NCBI GenBank assembly: GCA_003167155.1
Contig: PMTY01000185.1
Span: forward strand, 11,945-46,372
Direction: 5' to 3'
Length of the DNA: 34,428 nt
DNA from: Candidatus Cybelea tumulisoli
GTDB taxonomy: Bacteria > Vulcanimicrobiota > Vulcanimicrobiia > Vulcanimicrobiales > Vulcanimicrobiaceae
The notes under the pieces were generated by a model. The model did not search any database. It was not told where the DNA came from and saw nothing but the letters and a program-made list of their open reading frames with translations. The position numbers were made by a program, and so were the translations under genes. How positions within the stretch are numbered: the stretch's first letter is position 1; each line of letters begins with the position of its first letter. Shown piece by piece: positions 25,976-34,238 of the stretch.

Positions 25976-26500
25976 ATGCTCGTAACATTCGTACAAATGG
26001 AGGCAAACGCTGGATCGTCGCGCGCGCTAGCGCACATCGGCTCAGGATTCATCGCATACGCGAAGACTCCGAAGTCGTTCGGTCCCTCGCCCGATGAGAT
26101 TGTTTTTCACTGCCAGGTCGAGCGCGGGTACTTTCTTTCGCATGGCTTCGAAGGCAGGCTACGCTCTGGCTTGGAGCGGTGCGCCGTGCGCGGCGACGGC
26201 ATCGTGGACGTTAACCTCGATTTCGCTCTGGATGATGCGAGCGGCCTACTCTTGCACGCCGCTTTCCACGCGATTTTCGACGTGGGGGAAGAGGGCTACG
26301 AAGAGGCCCTTAGTGGGAGGCTCCCTTCGACGATTGCACATGCGACGGGAGCCGCTCGCATCAATGGTGCGGCGCCCGCGCATAGGTGGTTGAATAAGAT
26401 GCAGTTCTTCGTCGTCGGGGAGCGCGATTTCCAACGGTTATCGTTCGCTTACGATTTATTTTGCTTAGACGAATGCCTGTTGGCGGAAGCCGAGCTATGA
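25976..26500 (+). CDS. DUF3237-like protein
   Basis: About 174 residues. Two blocks match DUF3237: HGFEGRLRSGLERCAVRGDGIVDVNLDFALDD, equivalent to the family's GTFEGPRLRG...DGVAELDARYTLETDDG, and the C-terminal RWLNKMQFFVVGERD, equivalent to WLNRTVFVGVGER. The start is uncertain: ATG 25976 has only GGTGG upstream, and the frame stays open to 25817, where it would overlap the regulator. DUF3237 proteins are small beta-barrel proteins of unknown enzymology. It is divergent from an MmyB-like regulator. Confidence 0.55.
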   Translation: MLVTFVQMEANAGSSRALAHIGSGFIAYAKTPKSFGPSPDEIVFHCQVERGYFLSHGFEGRLRSGLERCAVRGDGIVDVNLDFALDDASGLLLHAAFHAIFDVGEEGYEEALSGRLPSTIAHATGAARINGAAPAHRWLNKMQFFVVGERDFQRLSFAYDLFCLDECLLAEAEL

Positions 26501-26572
26501 GCACGGCTTGCGAGTTGGCTAAAGCTACAATCGAGATAAACTGCTATTTCTGGAACGTTTAGAGAGGATCTC

Positions 26573-27796
26573 ATGAACAAGAATCTATCGAAAACAAAAC
26601 TGGTGGGAGCGCTCGTTCTGCTCGCCGGGGTTGGAGCCATCTCGGCCGGCGTGCTGCCGTCCGTACGAAAAGCCTCCGCCGACATGCAGTACCTTCCTGA
26701 CGACCATCTTGTCCTCAAGAGCGCCCGCGACGTCGACCTCAAAGCGGGCACGGTGGTTATCCCAATCCACCGCGGCGTTGCGAACGGCGAGACCGTGTGG
26801 TACCTCATCACCGACGTTTCGGATTATGGGATCGCGCACGATCTTAACGCGCTCTATGCGCCCAAGCTCGCAAATATGGCAATCGACTGCCCTGAGTGCG
26901 TGCAGACGGTGACGCTTGGCAAACCAACCGGAAAGTTCAACAACGAAGCGATCGTGCATTTTCAGGGTGCGCCTGATTTTAGTCCGACGCGGGTGTACCG
27001 TCCTTCGGGAACCGGCTTTCCGCCGACCGCGGCGGCGCCGGGCGCCGTCGGCGACGCGCACTACTCGCCGTTCGTGCGGATTGCGGGATCGAACGTTATT
27101 TACAACATGCCGATCATCGCGACGGGCAACGGTCCGTTCGACGTGATCCATCACACCAACACGGCCGATCGCGTGCTCGCGATGGATACGGTGCAGGACG
27201 ACGACGGACCAGAAGCGACCATGCTGCTGGCGCGCGGGTTTGATTCCGGCCAGCCGATCGTTTATCTGAGCACGGAGGCCTCTGATCCCGGCGCAGCTGC
27301 GGTCGAGCGCGCCACTTACGTGCCGCTGTTGGCTCACGCTTCGTTTGCAAACGGCGACGACAATCTCGGCTCCGCGCGCGAACGAATCTTCGTGTTCGTC
27401 AACGGCGTCACGTCGCCCGACACCGGCCAAGGCCTGATGTTCCTGGGCTTGAACGGCAACCTGGGGAAAGATGCGACGCTTGCAAACGCGGCGACGCTGG
27501 GCTCGCCGATGAACGTCCAAGGCGATTTCCCATCGCTCGACGATCCGCGGCACGCGAACGCGTACAGCCCGCTGTGGGACGTCCAGCTCGGCGTATGGAA
27601 CGACGCAGCAGTCGCTGCCGGCAAGAATGTGCGGCAAACCGATGAGAATCAGATTCTCAATCTCGTTGGTGAGGGCGATATCACGGGACCCGGCGGCGCC
27701 GCGTATGGATCGGCCTTCGTCGTCAACTGCCCGCCCGTGGCATTCGTAGATCAGCGTCCTAGCGCGGATCTGGCGAAGAACGTCTTCAATCGATGA
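26573..27796 (+). CDS. Secreted protein of unknown function, first gene of the cupredoxin/TonB operon
   Basis: A 407-residue exported protein with a signal peptide (basic MNKNLSKTK, hydrophobic LVGALVLLAGVGAISAG, then ASA-DMQ). The mature part has no family I can name. It is beta-rich, with a CPEC pair near residue 105 and several histidines (VIHHTN, IVHFQG), which may be relevant next to a copper protein. GAGAGGA precedes the ATG by five bases. A possible promoter TTGGCT-16 bp-TAAACT lies at about 26515-26542. Its stop overlaps the cupredoxin start (ATGA), so the two proteins are likely made together. Confidence 0.7.
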   Translation: MNKNLSKTKLVGALVLLAGVGAISAGVLPSVRKASADMQYLPDDHLVLKSARDVDLKAGTVVIPIHRGVANGETVWYLITDVSDYGIAHDLNALYAPKLANMAIDCPECVQTVTLGKPTGKFNNEAIVHFQGAPDFSPTRVYRPSGTGFPPTAAAPGAVGDAHYSPFVRIAGSNVIYNMPIIATGNGPFDVIHHTNTADRVLAMDTVQDDDGPEATMLLARGFDSGQPIVYLSTEASDPGAAAVERATYVPLLAHASFANGDDNLGSARERIFVFVNGVTSPDTGQGLMFLGLNGNLGKDATLANAATLGSPMNVQGDFPSLDDPRHANAYSPLWDVQLGVWNDAAVAAGKNVRQTDENQILNLVGEGDITGPGGAAYGSAFVVNCPPVAFVDQRPSADLAKNVFNR

Positions 27797-28143
27797 GGAG
27801 GCGCGTCACGTTGCTCGGTCTGGTGTTGCTCCTCGGCTCAGCGTTGGCTCGAGGAGCGACCCTCCCGGCCGTCCACGTTGCAATCCGCGATCATACATTC
27901 GTCCCCGCCGTCGTGCACGTCAAACCTGGTCAGGCGATCGTCTGGCAAAATATGGATCAAGATCCGCACACCGTCACGAGCGGCGGCCATAACGTCGACG
28001 ACGGGCGTTGGACCAGTTCGCCGTTGATTCCGGACGGTCAAACCTTCACGCTTCGTCTCCAACAACCGGGCCGGTATCCGTATTATTGCAAGCCGCATCA
28101 ATACCAGGCCTCGATGCACGGCACGATCATAGTCGAGCCGTGA
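27793..28143 (+). CDS. Secreted cupredoxin (plastocyanin/pseudoazurin-like)
   Basis: A 116-residue exported blue-copper protein with a signal peptide (hydrophobic 5-18). The type 1 copper ligands are clear: His59 (DPHTVTS), Cys99, His102 (YCKPHQY) and Met108 (SMHG). The fold blocks VHVKPGQAIVWQNMDQDPHT and PGRYPYYCKPHQ are typical of plastocyanin-like proteins with the C-x2-H-x5-M ligand loop. It probably carries electrons or binds copper in the periplasm. It is the second gene of the operon, overlapping the upstream stop by four bases and followed three bases later by the TonB receptor. Confidence 0.9.
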   Translation: MRRRVTLLGLVLLLGSALARGATLPAVHVAIRDHTFVPAVVHVKPGQAIVWQNMDQDPHTVTSGGHNVDDGRWTSSPLIPDGQTFTLRLQQPGRYPYYCKPHQYQASMHGTIIVEP

Positions 28144-28146
28144 CGC

Positions 28147-30867
28147 ATGCCGGGATCGTCCGTGGTGCTGAGGCGGTTCGCGTTTTTCATTGCCGTCTTG
28201 CTTGCGGCACGCGCGCAGTTCGTGCGCGCGGCAGAGCTGACGACCGGCACCATTATCGGCAGCGTGCATACCATTGAAGGGCGAGCGGTTGCGGGCGCGC
28301 GCGTTTCGGCGCGATCTCCGTCCGACCGGTACGAGACGACGACGGACCCCGCGGGCCGCTTCATTATGGTGGGTGTCGCCGCGGATACGTATGTTGTAAC
28401 CGTGCAAGCAGAGGGCTATAACGCTGCCGAAGACGTTGTAATAGTTTTGCCGAGTGAGCGCGAGCAGATTTCGTTTCACCTCCAGCCGCAGCTCCGGGAG
28501 ATTGCACGGGTTGAAGCGAAGAGCGAGGCGTTTTCCGTCGGCAGCACGAGCGACACGTTTACCGTTATCGGCGACGCGGCGCGGGCGACTGCTCCCAACG
28601 AATTTTCGTCCGGCTTAGCCGCTTACACGCAGGGATCGGTGCAGGGCGCGATCGCGCAGGCACCGGGAGTTGGCTTCGATTCGTTCGCGAACGTCATTGT
28701 GCGCGGCGGCAAGGTGCAGGATACGGTCTTCGATTACGATTCGGTGCCGATCCCGCAAGGCTTGATCGCCGAACCGGGCGGCAACATCGTCGGCGCTCAG
28801 ATCGGCACGACCGGCGTCGCCGCAACGACGCTCGCGCTTGGCGGCTATACGGATCAAAGCCAGAATGCGCTGGGCGGCGTTGTGAACGAGATCCCCGCGA
28901 TGGGCACGTATCCCGCGCGTGCGGCGTTCGAAATTGCCGACGGCCTGGGTGCGCAGTACGGCGAGGTGAAGATCGGCGAGCAATGGGCAACGCCGGATCT
29001 TCGCTGGCGCTACGCGCTCTCTTCGGAGCAGGGTGAGGCGTATTTTGCGTACGGCAACGGCGTTTCGTTCTATCCCGCCGAGATTGGAACGTACGGCCTG
29101 GCGCTGCAGAGCAGGGCTCAGTCGTCGTGGGCGGGCGACGTGCATTTTCAGCCGAATCCGGCGAACGATTTTTCGGCGGTGCTGCTAACGGGCGTCGCAA
29201 CGTACGATCAGTACGATACGCCGTACGAGGGCGAGAGATGGGCGACCTTCGATTCGACCACGAGCTCGTTTCCCGGCGAGCCCGCTGACCCGTACGCGCA
29301 AGTCACGACGCCCTCGCGAGCGCGCGGCACCTATTTCTTGACGAAACTGCAGTGGCTGCACCGCTGGCGCCACGCGATCGGTCGCGCGTACGTCTATCGT
29401 TCGGAGACCGGCGCAACCGCGAATGGGCCGTTCTGGGACGATCTGTCGTTTCCCGATGGCGTTATTTCGCTCTTCTCACAGCAGAATCAAAGGCAAGACG
29501 GCCTGGGATACGATTTCGAGGATGAGGCCGGGAAGCACGACCTGCGCGCCGGCGTGCAGTACGGGCGCAACGCGAGCGATTTGAACGAAATCGTGCCGAC
29601 CGCGGACGAACTGATTACTTCAAATCCGAGGTTAAACCAGTACCTGGCGTACGCGGGCGATACCTGGGCGTTGGACGATCGTTTCTCGGCCACGGGTACG
29701 CTCCGCTTCGCCGGCGAGCACGTCTCGACCGGAACCGGTTTGGCCTATAATGTCTATGCGGTCGACCCGCATTTGGGCCTAGCCTATACGCTGCCGGGCG
29801 AGAGCGCGCTGCGCGCGACGTTCGATCACAACTCGGTTGCGCCGCTGCCCCTCGAGGTTGCGCGAACCGACTCGAGCGCGCCGGCGCCGCCCGTCGTTCT
29901 CGCGCCGGAGACCGCGGACGACTATACGCTGTCGTACGAGCGGGGGGGACCGACGCAGCTCCGCGTCACGTACTATGCGGATTTTGAGAAGAACCGAATC
30001 GACGTGCTGCCGTTTAACTTCCGCGCGACCTCGCAAAATCCCGATGCGGTCGGCGTGCCGACGAATGCCGGCCTGCTCCGTTCGCACGGGCTCGAGGCGT
30101 TCGTCAAGCACGGCGGGTTCGTTCTCAATGCCGACTATGGGCGGACGTTTACCTCGAGCGTGGATCAGTTCGCCTACAACGATCTCAATCCGGCAGCGAT
30201 TCTAGCGGGGCATCTCTATCCGGCTGGGTACGTTCCCGATTTCACCGCGACGCTCGGCTATGAGTTTGATTTCGTACGGCGGCGGGTTCGCATCACGCCG
30301 CTGCTCTCGTATGAGAGCGGGTATCCGTACGGGAACGGCACGATGGTATGGATCCTGAACCCGAAGACGGGCGCGCCCGAGCTCGTTCCCAACGACAACT
30401 ACGTGAACCCTGGGTACAACTATTACTTCTTAAAGAACCCGGCGCAGCGGTTCAATGCAGCGTCGAATCCGTATATCGGTTCGCTGGGGACGAACGAGGG
30501 TTCCGATCCCAATACGCTCCGCTCGCCAGTCCAGACGCTGGGCTCGATGCACGTCGAGTGGGATCTGGCGCCGCGCGTCACCGCGACTTTAGATGTCGTC
30601 AACCTGTTCGCAACGGACACTCCGACACAGTTGCAAGGCAATCCATATCTGATTGGCCCTCCTGGGTATACGGGCGGTAACCTCGGGTACGAACGCGCGT
30701 ACGGGTCGCAGTACTGCAAGGGATGTCTCTATACGCTCGGCAACGGCGTGCCGACCAATAACGGCACGGAACAGATCGTTCCGTGGCAATACGGCACCGC
30801 GGGGTACGTTCCGCAAGCATACCCACTCGCGAGAACCGCTCAGGTGCGGCTACGCTATAGGCTATGA
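28147..30867 (+). CDS. TonB-dependent receptor with N-terminal carboxypeptidase-regulatory-like domain
   Basis: A 906-residue outer-membrane receptor. A signal peptide (RFAFFIAVLLAARAQFVRAAE) is followed by a carboxypeptidase-regulatory-like Ig domain (GTIIGSVHTIEGRAVAGARV to about residue 120), seen in many oligomer or carbohydrate receptors. A plug domain (GAIAQAPGVGFDSFANVIVRGG ... GGVVNEIP) and a 22-strand barrel follow, ending in ARTAQVRLRYRL. Near the C-terminus a CKGC pair is predicted in an extracellular loop (QYCKGCLYTLGNG). It should import its substrate with TonB energy; the cupredoxin and phosphatase neighbours hint at a copper- or phosphate-containing ligand, which is inference. 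Its stop overlaps the PAP2 start. Confidence 0.88.
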   Translation: MPGSSVVLRRFAFFIAVLLAARAQFVRAAELTTGTIIGSVHTIEGRAVAGARVSARSPSDRYETTTDPAGRFIMVGVAADTYVVTVQAEGYNAAEDVVIVLPSEREQISFHLQPQLREIARVEAKSEAFSVGSTSDTFTVIGDAARATAPNEFSSGLAAYTQGSVQGAIAQAPGVGFDSFANVIVRGGKVQDTVFDYDSVPIPQGLIAEPGGNIVGAQIGTTGVAATTLALGGYTDQSQNALGGVVNEIPAMGTYPARAAFEIADGLGAQYGEVKIGEQWATPDLRWRYALSSEQGEAYFAYGNGVSFYPAEIGTYGLALQSRAQSSWAGDVHFQPNPANDFSAVLLTGVATYDQYDTPYEGERWATFDSTTSSFPGEPADPYAQVTTPSRARGTYFLTKLQWLHRWRHAIGRAYVYRSETGATANGPFWDDLSFPDGVISLFSQQNQRQDGLGYDFEDEAGKHDLRAGVQYGRNASDLNEIVPTADELITSNPRLNQYLAYAGDTWALDDRFSATGTLRFAGEHVSTGTGLAYNVYAVDPHLGLAYTLPGESALRATFDHNSVAPLPLEVARTDSSAPAPPVVLAPETADDYTLSYERGGPTQLRVTYYADFEKNRIDVLPFNFRATSQNPDAVGVPTNAGLLRSHGLEAFVKHGGFVLNADYGRTFTSSVDQFAYNDLNPAAILAGHLYPAGYVPDFTATLGYEFDFVRRRVRITPLLSYESGYPYGNGTMVWILNPKTGAPELVPNDNYVNPGYNYYFLKNPAQRFNAASNPYIGSLGTNEGSDPNTLRSPVQTLGSMHVEWDLAPRVTATLDVVNLFATDTPTQLQGNPYLIGPPGYTGGNLGYERAYGSQYCKGCLYTLGNGVPTNNGTEQIVPWQYGTAGYVPQAYPLARTAQVRLRYRL

Positions 30868-31568
30868 CGGAACCAGGGTTGAGGCGTTCTGGACGCGCGG
30901 CAGTGGCCGCCGTGTGCGTGCTCGTATTCGCGAGCTCCGCAGGTCTTGCCAAGATCGATACGCCGTATCACTATCTCGATTCGAGCGGAATCGACTTAGT
31001 CGATTTGCTGGCGCCGCCCCCGGACTCGGGGTCGCCAACCGAACAGCAAGACGAAAAGAAAGTGGCTTGCGCGGTTGCCGAACGAACGGCTGTTCAACTC
31101 CGCAATGCGCTCGACGAATCTAAACGCAGCGTGCTCTTCTTCGCGCCGTCGCTGGGTACAAGGTTCGCACCCGAGCGTTTGCCACTATTCGCTGCTTTTT
31201 TCGCGCGAGTGGAATCCGACGTCGAGAAACTCGTCGACGCGGCAAAGGTCCATTGGCAGCGCCCGCGCCCGCCGTACTCGCCCGAGAAGAACGGCTCCTA
31301 CCCAAGCGGTCACGCGGCCTTTGCAGCCTCGACGGCGATTATTCTTTCAGAAATGGTCCCTGAAAAGCGCGACGCCATTTTCACGCAAGCTCGGCTCTTC
31401 GCTGAGAACCGGATTATTCTGGCCGTGCATTATCCCAGCGATATCTCGGCCGGATGGATAGCGGGGACGCTCGCGGTGGCCGCAATGATGCGCGACAAGC
31501 GATACCAACGTGATTTTGCCGGCGCCAAGGCCGAACTCAGACGTCAACTCGCCGTACGATTGCCGTAA
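30864..31568 (+). CDS. Periplasmic PAP2 / class A acid phosphatase-like protein
   Basis: A 234-residue exported phosphatase with a signal peptide (hydrophobic 13-28). All three PAP2 motifs are intact: K128-x6-R135-P136 (KVHWQRPRP), PSGH at 147-150 and R183-x5-H189-x3-D193 (RIILAVHYPSD). His150 would be the acid and His189 the phosphorylated nucleophile. There are no further transmembrane helices, so it is a soluble periplasmic nonspecific acid phosphatase rather than a lipid phosphatase. It is last in the operon and coupled to the receptor by an ATGA overlap, suggesting that imported or surface-bound phosphate esters are hydrolysed. Confidence 0.9.
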   Translation: MTEPGLRRSGRAAVAAVCVLVFASSAGLAKIDTPYHYLDSSGIDLVDLLAPPPDSGSPTEQQDEKKVACAVAERTAVQLRNALDESKRSVLFFAPSLGTRFAPERLPLFAAFFARVESDVEKLVDAAKVHWQRPRPPYSPEKNGSYPSGHAAFAASTAIILSEMVPEKRDAIFTQARLFAENRIILAVHYPSDISAGWIAGTLAVAAMMRDKRYQRDFAGAKAELRRQLAVRLP

Positions 31569-31604
31569 ATGCGACGGATCGCTTCGCGCCGGCGCGCAGG
31601 CAAT

Positions 31605-32234
31605 CTAGTCGCGCTTCTTCATTAGCGATTCGATATGGTCGAGCATCGCGTCGACTGCAGCTTCAAGCGGTTTGGTGTTGCGGCGGATCTGCGTCAGCAA
31701 CAAGCCGCCCTGGACGGCCGCGAGCAGTGCCGTCGCGAGCCGATCGGGATCGGCATCTTTGCGCAACGCTCCGCGCGCGTGCATGGCGCGTAGGCCGCTG
31801 CGAATGCCGTCTTCCCAACGCGTGAACGCTCGATTGAGGTCGATTCGGAACTCCGGAACGATCTCGGCGATTTCACTTGAAAGCGTTCCCAAGGGACAGC
31901 CGCCCGCACAACGCAGTCCTCGCTGGATGCGTACGAGGAAATCGCGCCACCGCCGCAACGCCTGCATGCTATCGAGATGCCCGAGAAATTCGTCTTGCGC
32001 GCCGATGACCGCATCGGTCTGGTATGCGATCACCGCGCGAACGAGCGCCAACTTATCCTTGAAATAATGATAGAGCTGCGACGAGCTCACGTCGGCTGCG
32101 TCGCGCACTTCCTCGGTTGTGGTGCCGGCCACGCCGCGTTCGTGAATGAGGCGGGCCGCAGCTTCCACGATGCGTCCCCGCGTCGCAAGGCCCTTAGGCG
32201 TAAAGTTCCGCTCTTCGGCAGTCAGGGTCGTCAT
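31605..32234 (-). CDS. TetR/AcrR family transcriptional regulator
   Basis: A 209-residue repressor. The N-terminal HTH is clear: TRGRIVEAAARLIHERGVAGTTTEEVRDAADVSSSQLYHYFKDKLALV. The C-terminal ligand domain contains CAGGCPLGTLSSEIAE, typical of a common TetR subfamily. I start at ATG 32234; the frame is open to 32396 but that would cross the divergent promoter and lacks TetR features. It is divergent from an SDR gene and separated from it by an extended concentric palindrome, so it most likely represses both. Confidence 0.92.
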   Translation of the reverse strand: MTTLTAEERNFTPKGLATRGRIVEAAARLIHERGVAGTTTEEVRDAADVSSSQLYHYFKDKLALVRAVIAYQTDAVIGAQDEFLGHLDSMQALRRWRDFLVRIQRGLRCAGGCPLGTLSSEIAEIVPEFRIDLNRAFTRWEDGIRSGLRAMHARGALRKDADPDRLATALLAAVQGGLLLTQIRRNTKPLEAAVDAMLDHIESLMKKRD

Positions 32235-32253
32235 CGGCAGGAATACCACCTTT

Positions 32254-32304
32254 TTGGAGTTGATAATCCAATTTAGCACAGCTATATTGGATTTACCACT
32301 CCAA
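32254..32304. promoter_or_regulatory. Concentric palindromic operator and SDR promoter
   Basis: Two inverted repeats share one centre (32279): outer TTGGAGT (32254-32260) with ACTCCAA (32298-32304), and inner AATCCAAT (32265-32272) with ATTGGATT (32286-32293). The plus-strand promoter TTGATA-17 bp-TATATT (32260-32288) is embedded in it, in front of the SDR gene. TetR binding here would block the SDR promoter directly. Confidence 0.75.
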
Positions 32305-32319
32305 ATCTCGAGGAAGAGG

Positions 32320-33081
32320 ATGAATAATAAGAGCACCCATCTGGACCTTAACGGACGCACGGCCCTCATAACCGGGGCAACCAGCGGTATCGGCAAAGCG
32401 ACCGCGTTGGCGCTCGCTCGCCATGGTGCGCGTGTGCTCGTCTCCGGCCGCGACGCAATCCGCGGCGATTCCGTAGTGGCAGCGATCAGAGCCGAGGACG
32501 GAGTAGCCGATTTCTTGCAGGCAGACCTCGGCGACGCCGATTCAACGCGAAAGCTGGCCCGGCGCGCACTGGAAACTGCCGGTCATGTCGATATCCTGGT
32601 AAATAGCGCCGGCATCTTTCCGTTCGGGCCGACTGCTGAAACGCCGGTCGATACGTTTCAGGACGTGTACGCGACTAACGTTAGGGCGCCGTTTATTCTG
32701 GTTGGAGAGCTAGCCCCGAAAATGGCCGAGCGCGGCAAGGGCGCGATCGTCAACGTGAGCAGCATGGTCGGTGACTTCGGTATGGCCGGAATGGCGCTGT
32801 ACGGCTCCAGCAAAGCGGCGCTCAATTTGCTTACGAAAGCGTGGGCCGCCGAGTTCGGTCCTAAAGGCGTGCGTGTGAATGCCGTGAGCCCGGGTCCTAC
32901 GCGCACCGAAGGAACCGCCGGGATGGAAGACGGCCTCGCGCAGCTGGCCGCCGCAGCGCCCGCCGGCCATCCCGCGACGCCCGACGAGATCGCCGACGCC
33001 ATCGTCTATCTAGCTTCTGACAACGCAAGCTTCATTCACGGCGTCGTGCTGCCGGTCGACGGTGGCCGAGCGGCCGTATAA
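32320..33081 (+). CDS. Classical short-chain dehydrogenase/reductase
   Basis: A 253-residue SDR with every classical motif: TGATSGIG (nucleotide binding), the DLGD acidic motif, NSAG, the catalytic Ser in VNVSSM and the YGSSK pair, then PGPTRTEG and a typical end VLPVDGG. ATG 32320 follows GAGGAAGAGG; the longer open frame to 32146 crosses the operator. The sequence around 40-60 (VSGRDAIRGD) suggests NADP(H) preference. Substrate unknown. Predicted to be induced when the divergent TetR protein binds its ligand. Confidence 0.92.
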   Translation: MNNKSTHLDLNGRTALITGATSGIGKATALALARHGARVLVSGRDAIRGDSVVAAIRAEDGVADFLQADLGDADSTRKLARRALETAGHVDILVNSAGIFPFGPTAETPVDTFQDVYATNVRAPFILVGELAPKMAERGKGAIVNVSSMVGDFGMAGMALYGSSKAALNLLTKAWAAEFGPKGVRVNAVSPGPTRTEGTAGMEDGLAQLAAAAPAGHPATPDEIADAIVYLASDNASFIHGVVLPVDGGRAAV

Positions 33082-33124
33082 ATCATGCGGGATCGCGTTC
33101 TTGGAACCGAGCTAACGGGTCATG

Positions 33125-33141
33125 GCGGCTTACTGAGCCGC
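33125..33141 (+). terminator. Short hairpin downstream of the SDR gene
   Basis: GCGGCT-tactg-AGCCGC forms a 6-bp GC-rich stem with a 5-nt loop about 45 bp after the SDR stop. No T-run follows, so it is at best a weak or factor-assisted terminator. Confidence 0.3.
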
Positions 33142-33272
33142 AACGCCGTATCGAGGTACCGTGCGTTTCCAGGCGTGTAGGGCTCCACGAGGCGCCTTAT
33201 CGAAGATAAAACTGAGTGCGACGGGGGTGCATAGCTGACCGTCGATGCGTTCATGCTTAAGGAGCACAGCAC

Positions 33273-34238
33273 ATGAGAACTTCAGACTTTGGGCGCTACT
33301 CGGTTAGCATTTGCGTTGCCGTGGCAATGCTCGCAGGGTGCGGCGGTGGGGCCCAGTCACAACTAGCGCCGTCGGGCTCGTTTCAGCAGAGCACTGCGCA
33401 GACAGGCTATGTCGGCATTCTGGGGGGAGGGCCGGTTTACAAGCACATCTCGAAAAATATCGAGGAACTCAAGAATTCAGGGTTCAATGAACTGATCGTC
33501 TGGAGCGTCGAGGTCGGCAGCACGGGCGATTTGAACCTGAATGGCGAATTTCCGCTGACATCGGAGGGCGACTATATCGGGAATGAAACATACCCCGATT
33601 TCCCCGCCGATCTAAAGAAGATCAAGCGGGGCATGGTCAAGCGCGTCACTATTAGCATTGGGTCATCCAACTACGGCGACTGGGAGAATATAAAAGCGCT
33701 GGTCGATTCGCAGGGAACCGGACCAGACAGCATTCTCTACAAGGATTTCGCCGCGCTTGAGGCGGCGCTGCCGCTCAACGCGATCGATTTCGATGACGAG
33801 AACAGCTATGATTCGTCTTCAACGATCAAATTCGCGGTGATGCTGGGTAAGCTCGGCTACAAGGTCACCATGAACCCCTATACCAATTCCGGTTACTGGA
33901 CGTCGGTGGTGTCGCAAATTAACAAAAAGCGCGCCGGCACGGTGGATGGCATTCATTTGCAGACCTTTGCTGGGGGGGAAGGCAACAGTCCCTGCTCGGG
34001 ATCGGGGTCGATGAACTGGAATTTCGGCAGCGTGCCGGTTTATCCCGGCGTATCGGACCAACCCGCGGCGCCGCCCGATCTGACGCCGGCCGAGGCAAAG
34101 ACGGCGATGAAGAACTGGCATACGCAATGCGGCATCACCGGCGGCTGGCTGTGGATTTTCGATCAGATCGCGGGCACCAACCTGGTGCGGAAATACGCCC
34201 ATGCGATCACCAGCGGCGTCGGCGGAGCGGCACGGTAG
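33273..34238 (+). CDS. GH18-like (chitinase/endo-N-acetylglucosaminidase fold) lipoprotein
   Basis: A 321-residue lipoprotein with signal peptide and lipobox MLAGC (Cys23). The mature protein reads as a GH18-type TIM barrel: VTISIGSSN at about 125-133 (strand 3), AIDFDDE at 170-176 (strand 4), VTMNPYTNSGYW (strand 5), DGIHLQTFAGG (strand 6) and GGWLWIFDQI (strand 8). The GH18 motif DxxDxDxE appears as N169-x2-D172-x-D174-x-E176, so the general acid Glu is kept but the first Asp is Asn. AAGGAG lies eight bases before the ATG. Activity on N-acetylglucosamine-containing glycans is inferred, not shown. No neighbours suggest a pathway. Confidence 0.65.
   Translation: MRTSDFGRYSVSICVAVAMLAGCGGGAQSQLAPSGSFQQSTAQTGYVGILGGGPVYKHISKNIEELKNSGFNELIVWSVEVGSTGDLNLNGEFPLTSEGDYIGNETYPDFPADLKKIKRGMVKRVTISIGSSNYGDWENIKALVDSQGTGPDSILYKDFAALEAALPLNAIDFDDENSYDSSSTIKFAVMLGKLGYKVTMNPYTNSGYWTSVVSQINKKRAGTVDGIHLQTFAGGEGNSPCSGSGSMNWNFGSVPVYPGVSDQPAAPPDLTPAEAKTAMKNWHTQCGITGGWLWIFDQIAGTNLVRKYAHAITSGVGGAAR

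Noticed and set aside
20602-33163. Shared 14-mer CGAGGTACCGTGCG near 20601 and 33150
   Set aside because: A chance 14-base match is expected a few times in 34 kb, and the flanks do not match.
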